A DNA stretch of 64,000 nt from Pseudomonadota bacterium (GCA_005776945.1 SXOB01000092.1:1-64000), one strand, 5' to 3'. Shown: positions 49,968 through 59,002, counted from the first letter of the stretch. Notes: generated by a model not told the origin, from the letters alone. Translations and numbers: made by a program.

Positions 49968-52340
49968 AGCCAGGATCATCCGGGTGTAGGCGCCAACGAA
50001 GAACGTGATGAGCAGAACGCCGACCATCGTCTGGCTCGTGTTGAGCACGCGGAAGCGGTGGTCGTCGTCGCCAAAGTCCCAGCCCGTGTTCACCGCGATG
50101 AGCGATTGGGCCGAAACGTAGAGGATGCCGAAGAAAGGCACCTCCCGCATCTTCATCGGCTTGCCGTCGTACTGCAGCTCCGTTTCGGCGCAGACGGTCC
50201 GGTAGAGCAGCGCATACACCAAGACGAGCCCGGCAGCGGTGAAGACGAGGTTCCGCAGGCGGACACCCCAGCCGAAACACGTCTGGAAGATCCCAAGGTC
50301 GACGACGAGCGCCGTCACCTTCTCCAAGGGCCCGCCCAAGCGCCAACGCGACATGCTGCCGTGGTGTTGGATCCACCACCACGCGTCGTCTTCCGCCGTC
50401 GTCATTCCCCGATCGCCGTAGCTGGCCTTCAGCGCGATCCACTCGTCGGACAGGTAATCGTAGCAGGTCGCGACGAGCGCATCATCGGACAGTGTTTCGC
50501 CGCGGAGGATGCGCTCGATCCGCACGTCTGTTCGATCCGGCCCGTCTTGGGCGCATCGCTCGTAGAACAGGCGATGGCGGCCATCGCCCTGCATGACCTG
50601 TTCGGGCGCGATCTGGAACGAGCTGATTTCGGCACCGTAGAAGCTCAAGTCCGCGTGGGTCGCGAAGGAGGCATCCGTAAGAGAGATTCGGCCAGCGACG
50701 TTCGCGTCATCAAGGACCAAGCCGCGTTCGAAGTGGGCCATGTTGAACGCCACCTCGGTCCCGAAGATCGTCGTGAAGTCGGCCAGCCCGTTCCACGCCG
50801 ACCGCTCGAAGTGCGTTTCTCCGAGGAACTGCGCATTGAAAAAGCTCGCGATGGTTGGCGTCCCCGGCTGTCCAAAGGTGACGCCCTCGAAGACCGTGTA
50901 CCCGCCAAAGACCGTGTTCGCGAAGCTGATATTGCCTAGGATTCTGGCATTGAGATCGTCGAGCTGCGTCACGCCGTAGGAGGACCGCGTCGTCAGTGGC
51001 GCGTCCGCGTCCTCGTCGCCCTGGTAGCGCCGGTACAGCGGCAGCAGGCCCGACAGGTCTTCGCGCACCGCATGGCGCGTCACCTCGTCCAACGAGAAGC
51101 GCGTTCGGCCCCGCACGCGCGCATCCATGAACCATGCGTCGCCAGAGAAGGTCGTACCCAGCGCGTCGAGTTCTCCAACGTCGACGTCCTTGACGTTGAC
51201 CGTGCCGGCGAAGCGCGCCCGCGAGAGGTTGAAGTTCCCCGCTACGCGGGTCGTGCCGAAGTTCGCTTCGCCGCCGAAGTTGGCGTCCTCGAAGGTGGCA
51301 CCCCGCTGGAACTCGCATTGGTCGAAGCGCACCGAGGCATCGAACACGGTGCTGTTGAAGTACACGTCCCGAAGCGACGTCACGCCCGTGAACGTCGTGT
51401 CGGCGCGATACCGGCTGCCACCGAAGTAGACCGCTTGGTGCATCCGTAGGTTCTTGAAGTTCGCGTCTTCGCCGAAACTGGCGAAGCGGAACTCGGTCAC
51501 GCCACGGAACTCCGCCCCCTTGAAATCGGCCGCCTTTTCGAAGACGGCCATCGGAAAGTACGCGCGCCCCCCGTCCACGACGACGCCGGCGAAGTTGGCT
51601 CGGCCCGCGAACACGGCGTCTCGAAACATCAGGTCTTGAGCTGCACTGGCCGGAATCGTCTTGCTTCGATTCGGCTCGCCTTCCCACGTCTTGCCGACAT
51701 CGACGTCGCCGAGGGCAATGGAGCGGAACACGAGCGTGCCCAACCGCGCATCCGGCACCCGCACGCGCCCTACGACACACCTCTCCAGTTGGATCTTCTC
51801 CGGAAGGTCGGTGATGCCCGTCAGGTCGAAGTCCGGCACGTAGCAGTAGCGGGCCATTTCGCCCTTGCGCGCCAGGTCCAAGACGTCCGCCGTGGTCATC
51901 GGCACCAACGTGCGCGCCTCCCCTTTGCTCGTGACGTAGAGGACGGCCTCGCGGCCGGCGACCACCTCGCTCACCAGGGAGCGAACATGGGCGAAGGCCT
52001 CGGCAACCAGCCCATCACGGTCAGGGTGACGCGAGGCGATGCGCAGTACCTGAATGGCCCGGTGGACGTCCGTCTTGAAGCCTTCCCGGTACGCCGCTGC
52101 GCTGCCGGCGACGTCGCCCACCACCTCGAGGAGCAGGGCCTCCCGAAGAACACCCTTCAAATCGAGGTAGCGATCGACTTCACTCGCTGCGAGTTGCGCC
52201 TCCGCCGCCGATCGCGCACCGGCCGCGTCGCCAGCCGCAAGCCGCTCCGCGACGACCGCCTCGTGTACGCGCGGGTCGCCCACGTCCGGAGCCGGCTCCG
52301 CGTGGGCGGAGACGAGTTGGAAGAACAACCACAAGGCCAT
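49965..52340 (-). CDS. Pentapeptide-repeat protein with C-terminal channel-like membrane domain
   Basis: A 791-residue protein with a signal peptide (MALWLFFQLVSAHA), a helical domain (about 20-130), then long runs of pentapeptide-type repeats with Phe at the core (ANFAG, ADFKGAEFRG, ATFEDANFGGEANFG) forming a right-handed beta-helix. The C-terminus has two transmembrane helices flanking a re-entrant region SLIAVNTGWDFG, the layout of a two-helix potassium-channel pore, but without the TVGYG filter. Ion selectivity is therefore unknown. The stop codon lies in the end of the MITE-like element. The ATG at 52340 is 17 bp after the zincin stop. Confidence 0.78.
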   Translation of the reverse strand: MALWLFFQLVSAHAEPAPDVGDPRVHEAVVAERLAAGDAAGARSAAEAQLAASEVDRYLDLKGVLREALLLEVVGDVAGSAAAYREGFKTDVHRAIQVLRIASRHPDRDGLVAEAFAHVRSLVSEVVAGREAVLYVTSKGEARTLVPMTTADVLDLARKGEMARYCYVPDFDLTGITDLPEKIQLERCVVGRVRVPDARLGTLVFRSIALGDVDVGKTWEGEPNRSKTIPASAAQDLMFRDAVFAGRANFAGVVVDGGRAYFPMAVFEKAADFKGAEFRGVTEFRFASFGEDANFKNLRMHQAVYFGGSRYRADTTFTGVTSLRDVYFNSTVFDASVRFDQCEFQRGATFEDANFGGEANFGTTRVAGNFNLSRARFAGTVNVKDVDVGELDALGTTFSGDAWFMDARVRGRTRFSLDEVTRHAVREDLSGLLPLYRRYQGDEDADAPLTTRSSYGVTQLDDLNARILGNISFANTVFGGYTVFEGVTFGQPGTPTIASFFNAQFLGETHFERSAWNGLADFTTIFGTEVAFNMAHFERGLVLDDANVAGRISLTDASFATHADLSFYGAEISSFQIAPEQVMQGDGRHRLFYERCAQDGPDRTDVRIERILRGETLSDDALVATCYDYLSDEWIALKASYGDRGMTTAEDDAWWWIQHHGSMSRWRLGGPLEKVTALVVDLGIFQTCFGWGVRLRNLVFTAAGLVLVYALLYRTVCAETELQYDGKPMKMREVPFFGILYVSAQSLIAVNTGWDFGDDDHRFRVLNTSQTMVGVLLITFFVGAYTRMILA

Positions 52341-52356
52341 CCACGCACCCGCCACG

Positions 52357-53472
52357 TCAGTCGACCGCCGGGTTGCGCGCAACCACCCAAACTTGATCAT
52401 CCGAGAAGGCCGGAGAATCCGACCCCAGCGTCCACCACATCGCGTTGTCCGAACCGTGGGCGGCGCACTCCGCGCTGGAAAGGACGCCGTTGGCATCGGC
52501 GTCGTTGGCAACTCCACACTCAGGGGTGTCGTCCAGCGGGTCCGTCTGGGAACCGTCCTTCTCCGTCGTATGGAAGAGGCCAAGGAAGTGCCCCCCTTCG
52601 TGGGCCATCACGCGCCCGACGTCCGTCGGAGCCGTGGCGAGGTCGAGCGTCGCGATCGCGACGCCGGACTTGCTGGTGCGGGACAGCGACGCGGCTCCAG
52701 GTGGCCCGGCCGCAATTCCGAGAATGGTCGCGCCGCCCGCCGTCGTGTTGGCGATGTCCGTGACGAAGAAGAACGTGACGACGCGGTCGTTGAATGGCGA
52801 CGCCGTTTCGAACAGCGCACCCAACTCCGAGGCATCGTCGTCCGACACCTCGATGACGGTGAAGGCCGCCGAATCACCCTCAAAATCCACGTAGCTGACA
52901 GCGACATCGACACCGGCGGCCGACCAGTCGCCAAGGAACGTGTCGAGCGCCGTCTGGAAGTTGGCGTCGGTTTGTGCGGTCGTCGCGTCCAACCCGTCGA
53001 CTCCGACGAACACGAGGTCCACGAGCAAGGTTGGACGCTCGCTGACGGTATCCACGCGATGCCGCGCCTCACAGGACACCGAACCGCCCGCGCCGGCCCC
53101 CACAAACCACCGAAGCGTCCAATCACCCGCCTCGGAGGCGAGGCGCGGGGACACCGGCAGCAAGCCGACGGCACGGTCGTCGAGGAAGTCCGAGCGGAAG
53201 CCCCCATAGGCGCCGGGGTCGTCGCCTTGGTACGCCAACGTGCCCGACGGGGTCGTCAGGTCGTAGATCGCGCCAACGGCGGAGGGCCCGAAGTCGCCGC
53301 AGGTCACCATCGTGGAGGTCGTGCCTTCCGGCACACTCACGACCATGGGTTCGCTGTACCAACCCGTGTCAGACACGTCGTGCGTGCCTAGGTCCGCAGC
53401 GACGATCTCCTCAGCCGGCGGACCATCGGTCGTCGCAGCCGGTTCTCCGCAGGCCAGCCACAGCGCGATCAC
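52357..53472 (-). CDS. Zincin-type metalloprotease lipoprotein, second copy
   Basis: A 371-residue lipoprotein (MIALWLAC, Cys8) with an N-terminal beta domain and a C-terminal zinc protease: HEGGHFLGLFH (His291, Glu292, His295, His301). A DDTPEC segment follows, as in the copy at 18416-19531. The Met-turn region reads DNAMWW rather than NLMYP. Both copies are 371 residues long and both follow a HEAT-like gene with a 4-bp overlap. GTG start at 53472 overlapping the stop of the HEAT-like gene (GTGA). Confidence 0.84.
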   Translation of the reverse strand: MIALWLACGEPAATTDGPPAEEIVAADLGTHDVSDTGWYSEPMVVSVPEGTTSTMVTCGDFGPSAVGAIYDLTTPSGTLAYQGDDPGAYGGFRSDFLDDRAVGLLPVSPRLASEAGDWTLRWFVGAGAGGSVSCEARHRVDTVSERPTLLVDLVFVGVDGLDATTAQTDANFQTALDTFLGDWSAAGVDVAVSYVDFEGDSAAFTVIEVSDDDASELGALFETASPFNDRVVTFFFVTDIANTTAGGATILGIAAGPPGAASLSRTSKSGVAIATLDLATAPTDVGRVMAHEGGHFLGLFHTTEKDGSQTDPLDDTPECGVANDADANGVLSSAECAAHGSDNAMWWTLGSDSPAFSDDQVWVVARNPAVD

Positions 53473-53966
53473 GGCGCCCCCACGCGCTCAAGAACGGACA
53501 CGACATGGCCGGCGGGCTCCACAAGGCGCCGCTCAGCCGCCAACGCCGCAGCCGCGGGCGTCCCCATGGCCAGCAGCGCGTGCGCCGCCGCCGCCCGCAT
53601 CTGTACGTCGGTGGACGCAAGCGCTTCGCCGACCTCGTTCAATGCGGCGTCACCAAAGCCCGCGGCCAGGGCGCCAACCGCTTTTCGACGAAGGACGGCC
53701 TCTGGTGCCGTTCGAAACTGGCCGACCAGAAAGGCCTGCACCTCAGACGTCGGGAAGAGGCGCAACGCCGACACCGCGCGACCTCGCCGGCTCGGCGGGA
53801 CCGCGGGATCTGTGGCGACCGAGATCAGCCGGCCTGCCGCTTCGGGCCCCATGGACGCGAAAGCTGCGACGTCAGGAACCCCTTCATAGGCGCCAAGCAC
53901 GTCGAGAATGGCGTCGTCGGCCGCCCAAACGGACCACGCCCACAAGGCCACGAACGCTGTTGGCAT
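53469..53966 (-). CDS. Secreted HEAT-repeat protein, partner of a zincin
   Basis: A 165-residue protein with a signal peptide (MPTAFVALWAWSVWAADD) and HEAT-type helical repeats (RRGRAVSALRLF, LRRKAVGALAAGFGD, MRAAAAHALLAMG). GGAGG lies just before the ATG at 53966. Its stop overlaps the zincin lipoprotein start. The same two-gene arrangement is seen at 17982-19531. It may scaffold, inhibit or target the protease. Confidence 0.78.
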   Translation of the reverse strand: MPTAFVALWAWSVWAADDAILDVLGAYEGVPDVAAFASMGPEAAGRLISVATDPAVPPSRRGRAVSALRLFPTSEVQAFLVGQFRTAPEAVLRRKAVGALAAGFGDAALNEVGEALASTDVQMRAAAAHALLAMGTPAAAALAAERRLVEPAGHVVSVLERVGAP

Positions 53967-54035
53967 CGTTCCTCCATTCCGTCGCCGCTAACGCCGTCCG
54001 GCCCAGCAGGGATATGCCGCGCCGACGGAGGCCAG

Positions 54036-55613
54036 GTGACGCCGCTCGGACACGGCCGATACATCCCCGTACGGACGCTGGACACGACGGGACCCGTCCC
54101 GTTGTGGCTCGCGTTCGACGCGAACCTGGGCGAATGGCGGGCCCTTCGCTGGTTGCGGGGCGACGATCGCCACGACAGCTCCCACAACGCCAGCTTCGAG
54201 GCGGAGGCCGCGGCGCTGACGGCCATCCGCCACGCCAACGTCGTCACCTTGCACGACAAGGGCCGCGACGCCCACGGTGCCTGGCTGGTGCTCGACGCCC
54301 CCGTCGGCGGCGACATCGGCGCCCGCCTGGAGCAAATCGGCCCCCTCACGCCCCGCCAGGTGACGGAAGTCGCCTGGGCAGCCGCCAACGCACTCAGCGC
54401 CGTTCACGCCGCAGGCTTCGCCCACCTCGACGTCCGGCCGAGCCACCTCTTCATCGACTTTCAGGGCGTCGTCCGACTCGGCGGCTTCAGCTTTTCCGTC
54501 AAAGGCGGGCCTCAGTCGAATGACCTTGATGCCCTTGGCCTGACCCTGTACGCCCTCGCGTCTGGCCACATCGCGCCCAACCGCGCCGGCATGCGCCTGT
54601 CTACGCTGCCGGCCACGCTGGTCGAGCTGATTCGGGCCACGGATGCGCCGCCCGGCCAGGTCGTCCTGCCCGATCGGATCCGGGATCTTGCTGAAGCCCA
54701 GTTGGGCGAGCTCGACGAAGACCCGTTTGACACCCCGACGATGGCTGAGGCCCTCAAGCTGCCGACCATCCGGGTCCCGGGGTCGACGGGCACGCCGGCA
54801 CCGGCGCCCGTGCGCACGCCCATTCATATCGGGCGCACCGAAGCCCCACCGACGGGAACCCCGGGGGGACAACTCCGCCGCCCAGCGACAGCCGAACCCA
54901 ACCGCTACGCGACGCCTGCTCCGACCGAGCGCGGGCAGACCCCCCTTGGCGATCGAAACGCCATTGCGACCCTGAAGGCCCACACGCGGGACGCATTCCC
55001 GGTCACGATCGAGGCCCCCATGCCCGATCGGCTCTTTGACGACGATGGCGTCGGCAGCCGTGCCCAACTCGAGGAGGCCGCAGTCCCCCTGCCAATAGCG
55101 CCGACTCCGCGCCCCGTGCCCGCCGACACCGGCTCCCCTGTAGACCTCACCCGCAACGTCTTCATCGGCCTGTTCGCCTTCCTGCTCCTCGCTGGGGGCG
55201 TCGCCATCGGATTCGGCCACAACACCGTGAACAGCGCACGCATGGACGCCATGGGCTACCGCGCCCGGTGGTTCCAGGAGATGGCATCTGAGCTGACGCT
55301 TATCGACGAGATTCGCGAACTCGGCGGCGGCAGCGAATCGTTGTCCACGGCGTGGACCGCCTTCGAATCAGCCCCCGAGGCCGAAAAGACGGCAGCCGCT
55401 GGCGCCTACGTCGACCAGCTCAACGCGGTTTGGGCGGCTACGCCCAAAGGCTCGCGGTCCGCCGGCCTCGATCAGCGGGTGCGCGGCGTCAGCAAGGCCC
55501 GCAAGGAGTTCGAGCGCAGCGTCGCCGTATGGGACCTGTCCACGCAACACGGCCTCGGTGCCCTTGCATTCACCCTCGGAGTTGCGCCCGGACCCGCGGC
55601 CGCACCGCCCTGA
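54036..55613 (+). CDS. Membrane-anchored pseudokinase
   Basis: A 525-residue protein with a kinase-like N-terminal domain that has lost key residues. The catalytic Lys position reads RALRWL, the HRDxKPxN loop reads HLDVRPSHLF (near 130), and the DFG position reads GGFSF. The P-loop glycines are also missing. A Pro/Thr-rich linker leads to one transmembrane helix (373-393) and a 130-residue helical extracellular domain. It probably works as a scaffold or receptor in a kinase pathway. The GTG at 54036 is chosen because GGAGG lies 4 bp before it; the frame is open another 530 bp upstream over the HEAT-like gene. Confidence 0.78.
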   Translation: MTPLGHGRYIPVRTLDTTGPVPLWLAFDANLGEWRALRWLRGDDRHDSSHNASFEAEAAALTAIRHANVVTLHDKGRDAHGAWLVLDAPVGGDIGARLEQIGPLTPRQVTEVAWAAANALSAVHAAGFAHLDVRPSHLFIDFQGVVRLGGFSFSVKGGPQSNDLDALGLTLYALASGHIAPNRAGMRLSTLPATLVELIRATDAPPGQVVLPDRIRDLAEAQLGELDEDPFDTPTMAEALKLPTIRVPGSTGTPAPAPVRTPIHIGRTEAPPTGTPGGQLRRPATAEPNRYATPAPTERGQTPLGDRNAIATLKAHTRDAFPVTIEAPMPDRLFDDDGVGSRAQLEEAAVPLPIAPTPRPVPADTGSPVDLTRNVFIGLFAFLLLAGGVAIGFGHNTVNSARMDAMGYRARWFQEMASELTLIDEIRELGGGSESLSTAWTAFESAPEAEKTAAAGAYVDQLNAVWAATPKGSRSAGLDQRVRGVSKARKEFERSVAVWDLSTQHGLGALAFTLGVAPGPAAAPP

Positions 55614-55623
55614 TCGCCGCCGC

Positions 55624-56772
55624 TCAGTCCAAGTCTGAGCGGGGCGCCGGTTTCCTTGTCGCGACCCAAACCGCGAGCGCCCCGGCCGCGACCACGAGAC
55701 CGACTAAAAACAGGGCGGGCAACAAAACCATCGGACTCGTTTTCCGGTAGGTCAAGTAGTAGGACACCGTCTCCTGCGACGTCACGGGGTGCGAACCCGA
55801 CCACGTTGTGGCCGCCATCATCGTCGTGAGTGTGCCATCGAGCGACGTGTCGTTCTCCGCGCCGACGACCCACGTCCGCGTGACGCCGTCTTTGGCGGGC
55901 ACCACGCCAAGCCGCGCGGTCACACCAGGAAACGGCGGAGCAAAGCCGAATCCAAGCCGATCCTTAAGCGTCAATTTCATCGGTGGCGGGACCGGAACCG
56001 GGCCGAACGTCGCGCGGTGCACCTCGGCCGCAACACCCTCCCAGGACACGTCGTCGACAACGCCGAGCCGGGTACGGCCCGGGCAGGTGAGCATCACCTG
56101 AGGCTCTGAACCCGCCAGAGGCCGAATCGCCGAAGCACAAGCCTCAATCGACTCGATGCCAACGGCGGACGCTCGCGTCACGACCGCCTCCAATTCACTC
56201 TCAAGCGGCACGCGCCACTCCGGCGGCAGTTGGGTGGTCGCGCCGGCCCCCTCGAGCGCCGTCCCAAACGCTACGGCCTTCGGGGGCCGACGAACCTCGA
56301 GGTCCGCGACGACCCGATCTCGAGCCGACGAGAGCCCGGAGGCCCGCGAGCCCGGACCCGCGATCAACACGTAGAACATTGCGTCGGCGATGGGGACCAC
56401 GGCGCCCACCATCGCGCCCTTACCCCCGTCGCCGAACAGGAATCCGGCGTCGACGAACACCACGTCCCGGTCGCCCACCTTGGCGGCTCGCGCGGCGGAT
56501 ACCGTCCCGTCCTTGCCGCTCATCTCTTCGACTTTGGCGAGGAAGGTCGAGCCCCAAGCGTCGGCGGGCCCCGTCAGCGGAACCTGGCCCGTGGAACTCC
56601 AAGCGAGCAGGTGCATGCCATTGTCATGCGTCTTCCCGCGAAAGTCGCTGTCGGACCACCGGGACATATGCCAAGTGGACGACGGGAGATCGAGGCGCAC
56701 GCCGAGGTCGCCGAGGAGGTACTCGGGGGCATCGGCGTGGGCCGAGAAGGCAATCAAGAGGGCGGTGATCAT
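55624..56772 (-). CDS. Exported single-pass membrane protein of unknown function
   Basis: A 382-residue protein with a signal peptide (MITALLIAFSAHA), a large extracytoplasmic domain and one transmembrane helix near the C-terminus (LLPALFLVGLVVAAGALAVWV) with a short basic tail. The topology resembles secreted domains anchored at the C-terminus. Two Cys (CASAIR and LTCPG) may form a disulfide. No family is recognised. Convergent with the pseudokinase gene, 10 bp between stops. Confidence 0.6.
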   Translation of the reverse strand: MITALLIAFSAHADAPEYLLGDLGVRLDLPSSTWHMSRWSDSDFRGKTHDNGMHLLAWSSTGQVPLTGPADAWGSTFLAKVEEMSGKDGTVSAARAAKVGDRDVVFVDAGFLFGDGGKGAMVGAVVPIADAMFYVLIAGPGSRASGLSSARDRVVADLEVRRPPKAVAFGTALEGAGATTQLPPEWRVPLESELEAVVTRASAVGIESIEACASAIRPLAGSEPQVMLTCPGRTRLGVVDDVSWEGVAAEVHRATFGPVPVPPPMKLTLKDRLGFGFAPPFPGVTARLGVVPAKDGVTRTWVVGAENDTSLDGTLTTMMAATTWSGSHPVTSQETVSYYLTYRKTSPMVLLPALFLVGLVVAAGALAVWVATRKPAPRSDLD

Positions 56773-56808
56773 GGCGCCGCCGTTACCCCGCAGGCGCCGA
56801 CGGGGCGG

Positions 56809-58581
56809 TCAGGCCCGCGTCAAAGACGCCGAACGGCGACGACGCCAAAGGACCCACAGCCACACGCCTCCGGGCGCGAAGGCAGGGGCCGTACGGCACC
56901 CTTCGCCGGGTGCGCGTCCAGCCGCAGCACCGGCATCCGCGGACGGCGGACCGCCACAGCCACAGCCCCCGAGGTCGTCATCGGGCGGCAGGCCAGCTTC
57001 GCGCGCATTCGTCGCACCTGGCGTCGGCGCGCCGGCCACGTCCCAATCCTCCGCCGAGTTGGTGTCGACGCCATCGGCCATCCGGGCGAGGCTCTCCGCT
57101 TCCCCAGGGGATGGACTCGGTACGGCGACGTCCGAAGCGTCATCGGGCAAAGCGTCGAGGTTTCCTTCATCGCCGGCGTAGACCACCGTGTCGACCTCGG
57201 TCCCCATACAGTCGATCAGTCGGATTCCGTCCCCGTCCGTCCCGTTTCCAATGGACAGGGCGACGACCACGTCCGCCTCGTCGACAAATTCGCCTCCGAT
57301 GACCAGGAATCCGCCCGCGGGAATGGTCGTGCCGCCAGGAAGCACGACATCGACGAGATCGATGTCGTCGGCCTGCCCTGCAAACGCGAGGCCCCAACCG
57401 GCGACGGACACGTCCGCGGCCGACGCGTTGAACAGTTCGACCCACTCCTTACCGTCGTCCGTGCTGTCCGCGTCCACGAGCGCTTCATTGAGGGTCACCG
57501 AGCCGTCGGTCGGCATGCAGACCACGGGGGGCACCTCCGGGTTGGAGGCGCCCGGCGATGGCTCGGCGATCACGAAGTCTGCAGCGTTCGCGTTGGTGTC
57601 GTGGCCGTCGGAGATGCGCGCAAGGCTGGCCCCTTCGGCGGGCTTCGGTGCAAGCGATTCCGCAGCGCCTCCCGCGTCGTCTTCCCAACCATCCTCGTTG
57701 ACGGGCCCGTAGACGACCGTGTCGACAACGCCCCCTTCACAATCCACAAGGCGGACGCCGTCAGCGTTGCTTCCTGCATTTCCGAGGCTGAGCGTCGCGG
57801 TGACGTCGACACCCTCCACGGCCCCCACCCAAAGGTGACCGCCCGCGACCACGATCACCCCGGCCGCGAAGGTGTGATCCACCGCGAACTCTTGGGTCCC
57901 GCTCTGCAGGGTCCAATCGTCCAGCCGGACATCCATCGGTCCCGCGTTGTACAGCTCCACCCATTCGAAGTCGGTGTCCGTGCCATCGGGGTCAGGAAGG
58001 AACTCGTTGATCACCACCGTTCCGCCCACCTCGCACACGGCGGGCGGGACGAAGGGGTTTCCTGTCCCAGGGGTCGGCTCGCCGACGATGAAATCGTCTC
58101 CCGAAAAGTCGGTGTCGGTGCCGTTCGATCGCCTCGCCGTCGACAACCCCGAAGCGAGGTCCGCGATCGAGACAGCTGAGAGTCCGAAATCGTCGATTAG
58201 ACCGTCCGTGTTTTCCGCGCCGTAGATGACCGTGTCGACGACATTGCCCATCCCGTCGAGGAGCCGAAGGCCGTCGGCGCTCGACGTCCCATTGCCCAGA
58301 TCGAGCGTGACGACCAAAGGTGCGCCCGAGGAGGCTTCGCCCACCCACAAATAGTCGCCTTCCGCCATCGATCCCGCTCCCGTCAGCGGGATCACCTTGT
58401 CGAAGTCGGACTTCGCGCGCTCGAGCTGGTAGAACCCGACATCCACGGGCCCCGGGCCAGCGTTGTAGAGTTCGACCCACTCAAATCCGAAGTCGCCGCC
58501 ATCGTTGTCCGGGTCGGCAACGAATTCGTTGATCACCACTCCGGCACCCGCGCCGGAGGCGAGAAGCCAGAGCGTGCTCAT
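56809..58581 (-). CDS. Surface protein with three lamin-tail domains and MYXO-CTERM-like tail
   Basis: A 590-residue exported protein (MSTLWLLASGAGAG start). It contains three lamin-tail (LTD) beta-sandwich domains, each opening with VVINEF or TLNEAL, then EWVELYNAG/EWVELFNAS, a DGVRLVD or GIRLID core and VDTVVYG, and ending in a P-x-P-G-x-x-N segment. The C-terminus has GCGCGG, a spacer, then VWLWVLW and four Arg, a MYXO-CTERM-like sorting signal. Such proteins sit on the cell surface; LTD domains are usually adhesive or nuclease-associated. The ATG at 58581 is 1 bp after the stop of the upstream gene. Confidence 0.82.
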   Translation of the reverse strand: MSTLWLLASGAGAGVVINEFVADPDNDGGDFGFEWVELYNAGPGPVDVGFYQLERAKSDFDKVIPLTGAGSMAEGDYLWVGEASSGAPLVVTLDLGNGTSSADGLRLLDGMGNVVDTVIYGAENTDGLIDDFGLSAVSIADLASGLSTARRSNGTDTDFSGDDFIVGEPTPGTGNPFVPPAVCEVGGTVVINEFLPDPDGTDTDFEWVELYNAGPMDVRLDDWTLQSGTQEFAVDHTFAAGVIVVAGGHLWVGAVEGVDVTATLSLGNAGSNADGVRLVDCEGGVVDTVVYGPVNEDGWEDDAGGAAESLAPKPAEGASLARISDGHDTNANAADFVIAEPSPGASNPEVPPVVCMPTDGSVTLNEALVDADSTDDGKEWVELFNASAADVSVAGWGLAFAGQADDIDLVDVVLPGGTTIPAGGFLVIGGEFVDEADVVVALSIGNGTDGDGIRLIDCMGTEVDTVVYAGDEGNLDALPDDASDVAVPSPSPGEAESLARMADGVDTNSAEDWDVAGAPTPGATNAREAGLPPDDDLGGCGCGGPPSADAGAAAGRAPGEGCRTAPAFAPGGVWLWVLWRRRRSASLTRA

Positions 58582-58582
58582 T

Positions 58583-58975
58583 TCAGCTGCGCCGGCGGCG
58601 CATGAGCGCGATGAGACCGAGACCGACGGCCACCGCGGCTCCGCTGCCGGTGGCGTCCTCGCACGCGCAGTCTTCCGACGCCGAAGCGCCCCCGGTGTCC
58701 CCGGTATCGTAGGGCTCCGTCCCGCTTCCGGTGCCCGTGCCCGTGCCCGTGCCCGTGCCCGTGCCGGTGCCGGTGCCGGTGCCCGTGCCCGTGCCGGTGC
58801 CCGTGCCCGTGCCGGTAGGAGGAGTCGTGGGCGGAATCGTGGTGCCCGTCTCGGCGAATCCGGTTTCGCCGGTGGGCTGCGTCGTCCCTGTGCCGCCACT
58901 GTCCGTCGGCTCGGTACCGGAGTCTTCCACCACTGCAAACGCCAAGGCACCAAAGACCATCAGAATGCTGCTCAT
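58583..58975 (-). CDS. Low-complexity Gly-Thr surface protein with MYXO-CTERM-like tail
   Basis: A 130-residue protein: signal peptide (MSSILMVFGALAFAVV), a Thr/Gly/Pro-rich stalk with an uninterrupted run of Gly-Thr dipeptides, then a tail DCACEDATG...AVAVGLGLIALMRRRR typical of MYXO-CTERM signals. It has no folded domain and may be a glycosylated spacer or coat protein. GGAGG precedes the ATG at 58975. It is directly followed by the lamin-tail gene. Confidence 0.65.
   Translation of the reverse strand: MSSILMVFGALAFAVVEDSGTEPTDSGGTGTTQPTGETGFAETGTTIPPTTPPTGTGTGTGTGTGTGTGTGTGTGTGTGTGTGSGTEPYDTGDTGGASASEDCACEDATGSGAAVAVGLGLIALMRRRRS
58731..58814. repeat. Hexanucleotide tandem repeat (GTGCCC/GTGCCG), 14 copies
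   Basis: Fourteen consecutive hexamers GTGCCC or GTGCCG lie inside the Gly-Thr protein gene and encode its Gly-Thr run on the minus strand. The unit length is two codons, so copy-number change by slippage would lengthen or shorten the stalk without a frameshift. Confidence 0.9.
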
Positions 58976-59002
58976 GCCCCCCCTCCACCCGGAGGCTAGC
59001 GC

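Noticed and set aside
58731-58814. Regular repeats considered as a CRISPR array
   Set aside because: The units are 6 bp with no spacers and they encode a Gly-Thr run.
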